Position numbers and translations under genes: made by a program. Positions 31,901-41,608 of a stretch of 64,000 bases of DNA are shown here, piece after piece. The stretch is from Trichosporon coremiiforme (taxonomy: Eukaryota > Basidiomycota > Tremellomycetes > Trichosporonales > Trichosporonaceae). The DNA lies in NCBI GenBank assembly GCA_039545355.1, contig BCJJ01000008.1, positions 1,475,004-1,539,003 of the forward strand, given 5' to 3'. The notes below the pieces were generated by a model. That model had not been told where the DNA came from. It saw only the letters and a program-made list of their open reading frames with translations, and searched no databases. How positions within the stretch are numbered: position 1 is the first letter of the stretch; each line of letters opens with the position of its first letter.

Positions 31901-34828
31901 CTAATGGTTCCCGCGCTCTGCCTCGGCCTGCTCCGCCTCCTGGCGCGACAGCATGAGCGCATACTGCAGGTCGGCGTCTTCCTCGTCTTCGTTGTACTGT
32001 GCCGGCTCCGGAGCTGATGCAGGCTGCGCCTGACGGGCCGCCTCGGCGTCGGCCTCCTGCTGCGACAGCATCAGGGCGTACTGCAGATCGGCGTCCTCGT
32101 CGCCGCCGCTATGGTCGTAGTCCGAGGACGGCTGTGGCGCTGGCGTCTCACTCTCCTGCTGAGACATCATGAGCGCGTACTCGAGCGCGGCGTCGCCGTC
32201 CTCCAGGCCAAGATTCTGCATGGCGGCACGCTGCGCGTCCTCCTCCGTCGTCTGGGGGCGGAACACCTCGTTCTCCTCCTGGATCTCGTAGTGGCTGTCC
32301 ACGGCGTCGTCGTGGAGGTCGCGCAGATCTGGAGATTAGCTAGCTGCTTCGAATCTTCAGCATGTTGTGCACTCACCGAGTGCTCTTGTGCCACGCAGTT
32401 GTCCCTTGCCGGGTCCACCACCGCCCTCGTGGTGATTCTTGTTTCCGCCCTTGCGGCCGGCGCCGTCTTTGCCGCTCTGGCGGCCCTTGCCCGTTCCCGA
32501 GCGCCATGACATGACACTCCGGCCAATGGCGGCAATGACCAGATCATTGTCCAGCAGAATCTGATTCGTGTTGTAGTATCGAGCGCGATACTCATCGCTC
32601 TGCGCAACCATGAGATCACCCGGCCGAAGATGTCCAGGAGGGCGGAAGGAGCGCAGACGCTCTGGCTCCAAAGGCAGGGGATCAAACACATCTACATGTC
32701 CATCATAGCTGGTGTCAGTTCAATACGAGGCTGTGCGCAACTTACCTTCCTGTGGCAGCAATGCCACAAGAGTACTCGACTGCAGTGATCCGTCCCTCGG
32801 CAGCCTGCCAGCTTCTCATAGGCAGGATGACATCGTTGTACGACACACCGTCCCACTCCCAGATGTACGCATAGCCGTCGTTGTCACCTCCCATGATGAA
32901 TCCGCCATAGTGAGGCTCATCCTGAGGCTTTCTCGGCTCGGGGTCTGGCGAAAGCAATGGCGAAGTAACGCCCGAAGCACTCGCAGACGCCGACGCCGGA
33001 GTGATGATGCGGGCGAACATGCTCTGCTCCGCCTTGGGAGGCTTCGAGATGCTCGGTACCGGTAGGAGGTTGGCGTTGACAGTCGTAAGGGGCACCTCGG
33101 CTGGCGTGCTGTAGAATATCGTCCTAATCGTCTCCTTGCCGTTGGCATTGAGAGAGATGTCGTAACGGGCGAACATCGAGTTCTTACGGTGGTGGATGAG
33201 GACCGAAGCGACCAGTCCGTCCTTCGTTTCGCGGCAGAAGAGCTCCAGTTGACGAACTCCGCCCAGCTCCCTCTCTGACCCGACGTCGACGCGGACTTCT
33301 CGGGGAGCGGTGGACGCGTCGAACCAGAGACGGAGATCACCATCCTCGGTAACGCCGCATACGACATCCTTCTCCACGTCGCATGCGACCTTGATGATAG
33401 CGTCCGGGTGTGCCATCTGTCGGAGGCGGCTCTCCTCGACTCGCTCAACGATAGGCTCCTCAACGGGCTCAGATGAAAAGACGCAAGTAATGGAGGCGGG
33501 GACATCTGTGGCGCTCTTCTTCCCGCTGCGTCCGGTGCCAGGGTTAAGGCGCCAGTACTTGAGTCGTCCGTCGTCACCACCGGTGACCCACTTCAAAGGA
33601 TCGGTTCCCGTCGACTCAGGTTGATGGATAGACACGATGGCGCCCTCATGCATGTCATCAATTGCCGAGGTCACATTGTCCGAGGTAGCGCGGCCCCCGT
33701 GGGTAGCGTGAGATCGCGACTGGATCGTGGTGTGAACAGTTGACCCAGTGATGAGACCCCACAGGATGTGGGTCTGAGAGCGCTTCGGCATGAAGATGGC
33801 TGAGGGCTGAGGCGTGGGATTCCAGTGAGGGCGTAAGTGGAAGTTAGCTGATGTCAGCGACATATAGGCCGGGGGCACTCACCATCGGGACCAGGACCCC
33901 AGAAACCTTTCGAGACCTTCCCCGTGATGGGATCGCTCTTGACAAGCGCTCCGACTTCCATGCCAGCGCTGTAGAGAACCGGAGGAGGGCGGGTAGAGAC
34001 GGCAATCATAGCCTCATACTTCTGGCGGTGCGAGAGCTTCTGGCCAGGAGTGGGTGTCGACGGGGAAGGCGAGGCAGCACCGGACCCAGAGCCACCCGAC
34101 ACCTTACCCGGAACACCGCGCTTGGAATTGAGGTTCGGAGGATAGGACAGCGACATCGAGTGCACCATCACGACCATGGGCAAATGGACGAGGTTCGGAG
34201 CCTTGGAAGCCGTCCAGCGCCTGGTTGTCAGTTGGTCGCCTACCTTGGGCAACTCACTCGATCATGGCCTCGCGGGACAGGGCCTCCTTCTTCCAGCCAC
34301 GACCGCCAACGCCCTTGCAGCCTTGCACGAGGACGCGGATCTCCTCCCTTTCGCGACTGAAGTTGGCGGCTCCGTCGTACAGGAAACGGTTGAGGTAGCA
34401 GCGGCGCCATACAGCCTCACTCTCTAGCATCTCATTGAGCAGCTTGCAGGTGGCTCCCAGTTGCAGGAGGCTGCGCGGGGGCAAGCGGACTAGGAGCAGG
34501 TGGAGGACATCGGAGGGAAGGTCCAGGAGGTAGCTACAAACGTGATGTCAGTGATCGGTATAGCACGTTCCTTCAGGTCGGCAATTCAAACCTACCAATG
34601 GCCACCGCTCGTGTCTTCCTCGTCAGAGGTGTCCTTGGCCTTGCCTTTCGACGAAGGATGCTTCAATCCCTTCTTTGGAGTTTTCTTGCTGCGAGCGGGG
34701 CGAGCGTTCGCTGCAGAGGACGGAACGTCGGGGTAGAGGTCATCTTCGGAGTGGTACTCGGTCTCAATCGGTGGTGCTTGTGAGGGTTGGGTGTTATCGA
34801 TTTCAGATGCAGGCGATGTGGAACTCAT
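31901..34828 (-). CDS. UFO1: F-box/WD40 protein with three ubiquitin-interacting motifs, Ufo1-like
   Basis: Six exons (34596-34828, 34258-34533, 33883-34220, 32746-33847, 32377-32708, 31901-32328) give 902 residues. Residues 1-75 are Ser/Lys-rich. The F-box spans about 79-120 (LLDLPSDVLHLLLVRLPPRS). A long beta-propeller-like region follows with WD-type strands (PLKWVTGGDDGRLKYWRLN, GGFIMGGDNDGYAYIWEWDG). The C-terminus holds three UIMs near 806, 839 and 878, with cores LEYALMMSQQE, LQYALMLSQQE and LQYALMLSRQE. This combination is the hallmark of yeast Ufo1, an SCF adaptor that targets HO endonuclease and other substrates and uses its UIMs for its own turnover. Substrates here are unknown. 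Confidence 0.88.
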
Positions 34829-35120
34829 ATAAATGGGAGGGGAGGCGGTCGATGTCAAGGGGCACCGTGTAACAGTGCTGCGTTGCGTTGCGTGGGCTTG
34901 TTGTGGTAGAGACAGAGATGAAGGAAGAGAAATCCTCAATCGCCCTCGACTTTGACAGCCGGCCATGACGCACTTGGGAATTTGGCTCCGTGCCGTTGTT
35001 ATTGCCGACTCCTCACGAGATCCAGGTCCTTGTCCAGGTCCTTGGATCACCGATCATCGTCCGCCCAGTCTCCACCGAGTCACAAGAGCACAACCTCCGC
35101 CCAGAATCCTCGCGTACGAC
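34829..35120. promoter_or_regulatory. Divergent promoter, UFO1 and JHD1
   Basis: 292 nt separate the two divergent ATGs, so both promoters must share this interval. No specific factor site is claimed. Confidence 0.45.
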
Positions 35121-37521
35121 ATGGCCGACGAGCCAGAAACTTGCGACCTCTGCGCTTCCACGGGGCCGCCAGTCAAACCTTCCTCCACCTCAGCCTCCTC
35201 CAGCGACGGTCTCGAATGGATTGCCTGCTCCAAGTGCGACAAATGGCTCCATTCCGTATGCGTGGCCAAGTCTCCTAAGCATCTCGAACTTACTGTACCG
35301 CTGGAGTTGAGGGAGCAGATGCAAACTCTGGGGGATGCCGGTCCTTGGCTTGACTGGACTGACCCAGTGTCCAAGTGGTGAGCTAATTGCGCGACTTCAC
35401 GTAGCTGACCTCAGGTACTGCCCGGAGTGCATTGCCGCGTCGGCAGAGGCAGCGGGGAAGAAGCCGCTTGTCACGACTCTGAAGCGACGGAAACGACCCT
35501 CTGGTGCTGCATCCCCGTCCAAACGAGCGCGGCTGTCGACGGAAGGTAGCCAAGCCTCGACCTCCACCGGACATGACGCCGCCCCCGCAGAGGGCCGCCC
35601 GAAACGCAAGGCAGCCCTTGAGCGTCCCGACTACTGGAACATGCACCACCACAATGCGACGCCAACCAAGGGCTGGATTGACCTGATCAAGGATCCGAAG
35701 AAACATGGCCGTGTCATCAAGCCTGATAATTTTCCTCGAGTGCCCGGAGAACTCCTGCGGCGTCCGTGGCTGGACGGCGAGACAGTCAGCGAACTGCCAC
35801 CAACATTGTTCTACGGCCCAACGCGCGAGCCACTTCTGGTCCGGCCAGAGAACGGTGGCCTTTCTTCAATGGGCGGAAAGGTTCCTGGCCCAAGCCTCAC
35901 GGTCGATGATGTCTCTCGCCTGGTCGGCCCCGAGAAGATGGTTGATGTTATCGGTGAGCTGATTGCCGTGCGGATTGAGCTAACCACCAGACGTCAACAC
36001 GCAGCAATCCTCGCAATGGCCATTGCACAAGTGGGCCGACTACATCCGGGCGCGGCAAGCAGGAGAACCAGGCTCGAGCAAGGTGTACAACATCATCTCG
36101 CTCGAGATCTCAGAAACCGAGCTCGCGAAGCAGGTACGCCCGCCGAGCATCGTCAGCGACATTGATTGGGTGGAGAACTACTGGCCGTTCCCCGGCGGAA
36201 AAGAGGAAGCCATGAGGGCCGCCAACTCGATCCAGAACGGCCATGACGTGAAGGGCAAGGCGAAGAGCGAGTGGCCCAAAGTGCAGCTGTACTGTCTCGT
36301 GAGTTACAAGGTCTCCCTCCTCTAACTCTCAGATGGGAACGAAGGACTCGTGGACGGACTGGCACGTCGACTTTGCCGCCAGCTCGGTGTACTACCACAT
36401 CCACACTGGTTCAAAGGTAAGCTTTTGCAAAGAGCTGAAGCTGACCGCAGGTGTTCTTCTTCATCAGACCGACCGAGGCGAATCTCGCCGCGTACGCGCA
36501 ATGTGAGTTTCGAAACCCAGGCTTAGACTGACAACCCAGGGTCCGGATCTCACGAGCTCCAGTCTACGACCTGGCTCCCCGATCTCTGCGACGAAGTACG
36601 CAAGGTCACGCTGGTAGCTGGGGATACAATGTACGCCGACTAACGGGATGGCTAGCTGACGTCCAGGATCATCCCGGCCGGCTACATCCACGCCGTCTTC
36701 ACCCCAGTGGACTCGATAGTCTTCGGTGGCAACTTTGTGCATTCCTACGACATCCCGACGCAGCTCCGCCTGCGCCAAATCGAGATCGACACAAAGGTTC
36801 CACAGCGCTTCCGCTTCCCCTACTTCGACACTCTGTGCTGGCACGTCGCGACGCGCCATGTCGAGAACCTGCGCGCGGCGCGGCGGTACAAACCCAGCTC
36901 TGCCAACGGAAAAGGCGCTGCGAAAATCCCCAGCGAACACGTTCTGCGCGGGCTGAGGGTGTTGGCGCAGTTCCTGATCGACCAGGTGAAGCGGATGGGG
37001 GACGAAGAGACAGAGGACAAGGTCCGCAAGATGATCCACGGCCGCATCCCTTCTGACATTCCCGAGCCGCTCAGCCTAGCGCACGAGCTGAAGTGGCGCG
37101 TCGAAGACGAACTGCCCGATCTCAGCGAGGATCTCGACGAGGTACAGATCTACGGCCGGAAAAGGGGCAAAGCTCAGCCAAAGACGAAGAAGGGTGATGG
37201 CCTGAAGCTCCTGATCCCCCTCGAGAGCAATGCGTGAGCTGGCCGACATGTGGCGTAGCTGACATCAGACCGTGGACTGAGTACGAGCCGACTCAGGCGA
37301 AGACGAGTCAGGTCGTCAACGCGCCGTTGGCGGGTGTGGACGCGCGAGCTGAGCGTCTGACCGCGACGCATAAGCAAAGTAAGAACCGCACGTTCAAGAA
37401 CGAACTGGGCCAGACTGTGCGAGAAGAGCGCGAGGTGCTCATCACCGAGCGGCGGTTCGTGTGGAACCAGCCCGAGGTCGAGGGGAAGCATGCGAACGGG
37501 GCGGAGGTGAAGCAGGAGTGA
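35121..37521 (+). CDS. JHD1: JmjC histone demethylase with N-terminal PHD finger (JHD1/KDM2 type)
   Basis: Eight exons (35121-35377, 35415-35953, 35991-36298, 36333-36416, 36451-36502, 36540-36630, 36667-37233, 37269-37521) give 716 residues with introns of 34-37 nt. The PHD finger covers about residues 8-95 (CDLC ... [15 protein letters not shown] ... WYCPEC). The JmjC domain shows the KDM2 signature [20 protein letters not shown], with Fe ligands His379, Asp381 and His452 ([12 protein letters not shown]) and a likely 2-oxoglutarate Lys396. The family removes mono- and dimethyl marks from histone H3 Lys36 in the nucleus. All catalytic residues seem present. It shares its promoter region with the F-box gene and converges on the Bye1 gene. 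Confidence 0.93.
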
Positions 37522-37703
37522 GGTGTCACATGTTACTGCATATCTTAACTTTCACTATTCACATTCGCATGTCTAGCTCATGGGACTTATAACGGAGGTG
37601 GCAGTAGTACAGGCGTAAGGCCCAAAATGCATAGTACATATATCTCCGGATCTCGCTGGATTCACTTTTTCTTTTGCTTATCGCTGATCGCTGTGTGGGG
37701 TGT

Positions 37704-40700
37704 TCACTGTCCCCAGCGACTGGGGCTGTATCCCCCTTCATTCTGCTCGTAGGGGTCATACGGGCTCCTATTCACCTGAGCGGGCTCACGAGGGCTCCTG
37801 CCCTGCTGATACGGGTTCGGCGTAGCCTGCGCGTCATATGGGCTCCGACCCGGTGCATCGTACGTACTCTGCCCCGGCGCACCATAGGGCGAGTACCCAT
37901 GCTGCTGTTGCTGGTACGACGCAGCCGGAGCCGTTGGGGCGAGGCTGCCCGCGAAGGGCGGCATACCGGGCGGCGGTCCAGCGGCGGGAGGGGGAGGGAC
38001 GGGACTCGCGCCTCCGCTAGGGCTCTTGGCGACGCTGGCGATAGCGTTCGCGTCCAGACTCGCCATGAGCGCCTGTAACTGCGCGTTGGGGAGGGCGGGG
38101 GCCGCGTTCGCGATAGCGGCCACTGTGGATTTCGGTCCAATCGGAGCAGAGCTCGGCGGGCCACGCGGACCGGTCGGCGCGTTGGGCGGTGGGCCGCGCT
38201 TGGCTGCAGGAGGAGGAGGGGCGAAGGTGGCAGGAGCGGGGGGTGGACGGTCAATCGGTGACCTCATGGGAGGCGCGGGCGCGAGGAATACGGCGACGAT
38301 GACGGGATCCTTCCGCTCGCCCGGGACGCTCACACCGAGCTCGCCGAGCACCGAAGGCACCGGGTCAGACGGACGCAGAGGGATCAGGTAGACTTCCCTC
38401 GCTGTGCCCGGAGGAGGTCGCTCGCCGTATGGGTGTGAGATGCCGTGTCGGTCGCGGCTGACATGGAACTCGACGAGCGCCGCGAAGGCGTCCTTCTCCG
38501 TCCGGGTAGCGCTGGGTGGCACACTGAGGAGGACGGGCTGGAGGTGCTTGCTTGGGTCATTCCGGCGGTCGGAAAGGTACTTCAGCGAGTGAGCCGTAGG
38601 AACGCGGCCAGTGATAGTGAGATTGGCTCCGGGCAGGAGGCGCGACCAGTGAACTGATGGCAGGGGCTGCGCTGCCAAGTGACGAAGCTCGATTGGCGGT
38701 GGTGGTGTCTGGACGGCCGGGTTTATGATGCCGCCCTTCCAGCCGACGGGCTGCTGGAGCAGCTTGGCCATCTCTCCGTCATGCTCGTCGTCCAGCTCCA
38801 TCTCCTCGTCCTCGTCTGAGAACGCAGTCTCGGGCACCATGTCGCTCAGGTCGATCTCCTGCTCGCCCATCTCGATCTCCTCCTTCTCCTCGGTCTTGCT
38901 GTCTCCCCACGCGGAGCTGATGTTAATGGACGGGCGGGACGGGACGGCGCTCAGGACGGAGGAGACGCGGCGGGCAGACGGCGGTTTCTCACCCTTCTCC
39001 GCTTTGGGGCTAACTGGGACGTTGGAGACTGGGCTGTGCGAGACGTCGACCGAGGTCCGGCGGTCGACAGACGTACGTCGGTCGACTGACGCCCGGTGTT
39101 CGCTCTCGGGCGACGGCGATGTCTCACCAGCCTGATGCCGGCGCTCTCGCTCGCGCGCCTCCTCCTCTTGCCGACGGATCTTGGCCATCTCCTCCTCTCG
39201 CGTGTCGGGAAGGAACTCGAGCCCGTCTCGTCCAGCACGCACAGCCTCCTGCTCATCCTTGATGCGGACATGCTGGCGGAGCGCCTCCGCCTCAGCCTTC
39301 TCGATAATGGCGCGCTGCTCCGCATTCGCAAGCTCGGTCGAGTTCAGCATCGCGACCTTGGCCGGCGTCAGTTTTCGGTCGCGAATTGAGGCGATCAGGT
39401 CGGTATCTAGGTCCTGGAACTTGGACAGCGCGCCGTGCAGAAGGTTGAACTGGGCCCTGGGAGTTAGCGTTGAAAGCAAGAAGTAACTCACTTGTATCGC
39501 CCACCGGCGGTCTGCTTGCCCTTGATCGTCTCGTTCAGCGTCGAGAACAGCGTGGACTCGACGGCGTGCCCGTACTCGGTTGCGTCGGACTCGCTCATGC
39601 TGTCCCCAATGATCGAGCGGATGACGGCAGCCATCTTGTCCGCGACGTACTGGCGGGCAGCAGGAAGAGCGCCGGGGGTGATGGGCGTAACAGGTGACTG
39701 AGGAGCAGCTGTGCTAGATGTTGACGGCTTGCGTTCGTGCAGAGACGGTAGAGACGGTTTCCTCTGGTTCTGTGACCGCGCAGCGCGGGTTCGAGGTTTC
39801 TTGCGGGTGTGCTCAGCGTCGTAGTCGTCGTCGCCCTCCTCGTCCTCCTCGTTGCCGCTGGGAGCAGCATCGGATCCCGAGTCTTCGTCCGAGGATTCGC
39901 TGGCCGAGGCGTCGTCACTCGCACCTTCGTCTTGCTTGTCATCGTCCTCGGCCTCGTCTTCTGGAGAGGCGTTGGCAGGTGGTGACTGCTTCTGCGCCTG
40001 GAAAGAGTCAGTAACAGAGCACAAAGTCAAACTCACCTTTCCAGATGCTTTCCGCTTCGAGGTCCGGCGGCCCGTCGCTGGCGTACTCTTCTTGGCTTTG
40101 CTTTTAGCCTTCGGTGGTGGTGGTGGCTTGCTTTGTTCACCTTCGCCTTCGGCCGGTGCCGAAGAAGTAGCCGTGTCATCGGCATCTAATGTCAATGGCT
40201 GTTCTCGCAGAGTGGGGTCACAGGGAGTATGAACATGGGGAAATCAGGATGAAGAGGGCCGTAGGTCAACAACTCGGAGCTGGACAGAGCGCAGGGCTGT
40301 AGCCAGCCAGTGCAGATGTAGCAGTGATGTGCTTCCCCGATCGGTGTGAACGACGAGACGCTCATGGCACGAGTGCACGCTTCGTCCAGATCCGAGATCC
40401 ACACGGGGCGGCCGCAATCACGGGACGACGTCCTCCGGTCACCATGACATCGGGACGCCCTTAGTCACATCGCGGCAGATTGCACTTCTCAACCGGACGG
40501 CCCAAGTCTACGTCTGAATGCCCCGACAATAGAGCAGCCATGGACAGAACATTAGGTTGTCCAAACAGCCAGTGCCGAGAGGTACTTTTTGCGCGTCTGG
40601 ATAACTACATCTACATATAAAGAGAGGATAGAGAGATGATTGTACGTTAGTAAAGTGTGACTTACATGTGATACTGATGCCCTTGCTCTCGATGCAGCTG

Positions 40701-41239
40701 GGACACGCGTAAGACTCTGTGTTGGTTAGCTTCTGTTCCATTCCCCGTCCTGTGAAGCTACTGGATCTAGCGCACAGCACGCAAGCGCTGGAAACGAGCC
40801 AGGAACCAGCTCGGGAACGCGGACACGCACGGATCTTGTCGGCATCTTCTGCACTGAGGTTGATGCAGTCGAAGTGGAACCTGGGCGTTAGCGATGGGAA
40901 GGAAGACGCAGTGCCCATCACATTGATGAGGACTTACCAGTCTTTGCAGCCCTCGCACTCGATCATCTCGCCCCTCGCCTCCTTCTGGCACACGCAGTAG
41001 GTCTTCTTCCCCCGCCGCCGCGTGGACTTCCTTGTTCCAACATCCTCGGACTGCTTAGTGTCCGTAGATCTATCACCAGCTTGACTTTGTTGTCCTTCCT
41101 CGATTTGTTGTTGTTCTGAGTCAGCAGCTGCGCTCGAGCTCTGCTTGGTCTTCGCGGCCGCGAGCAGGTTCTCAGTCGCTTCGGCTTCCACAGCTTTCGC
41201 GGACCGTGTCCGGACACGGGTGCTGGCCCGTGTGGCCAT
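37704..41239 (-). CDS. BYE1: Bye1-like protein: PHD, TFIIS central domain, SPOC domain
   Basis: Six exons (40938-41239, 40831-40880, 40666-40716, 40037-40185, 39492-39997, 37704-39456) give 936 residues. The PHD finger is split over exons 1-3 (YCVCQKEARGEMIECEGCKD, WFHFDCINL, YACPSC). An acidic Ser-rich linker precedes the TFIIS-like central domain (about 298-420: AARQYVADKMAAVIRSI ... LLHGALSKFQDLD). The SPOC domain is near 600-750 (VHWSRLLPGANLTITGRVP). The C-terminus is Pro/Gly/Gln/Tyr-rich. Yeast Bye1 and metazoan PHF3/DIDO bind RNA polymerase II and H3K4me3 to tune elongation. The intron between exons 3 and 4 (40186-40665, 480 nt) is far longer than the others and may hide an unrecognised exon. 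Confidence 0.9.
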
Positions 41240-41608
41240 GGTTGGAGATGGATGAGCTGGATGGAGGAAGGGGTGGTTGTGAGATTGGCGGTTGGGTGGC
41301 CAAAGCTGAAGGAGGGAAACGAAAGTCAACCGAGATTTTGCTTCCGTCATTCCGTCATATCCGAGTGGCACTTCCACCTTGCGCCGCGAACCTTTTCGGC
41401 CTGTACCTCTGATAAGTACGTCTGCCTCTAGACAAGCCAGGAGCAAAGAGTTCATTTTCAAAGCTAACGGGAAGTATTACAGAGGAGGGAGTACAGACAG
41501 TGTTGTCTTCGCCGAGAGAAGCTAAAGTCCTTAATTATTTATGAGGGTTTTATGGATTTTCTTAGGAATCGAATTGAAGTCCGTTCAGCGTCGCTTGTGA
41601 GGCAGGGT
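41240..41608. other. Intergenic, BYE1 promoter and oxidase 3' side
   Basis: 369 nt between tandem minus-strand genes. AT-rich around 41520-41560 near the 3' end of the oxidase gene. No other feature. Confidence 0.4.
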
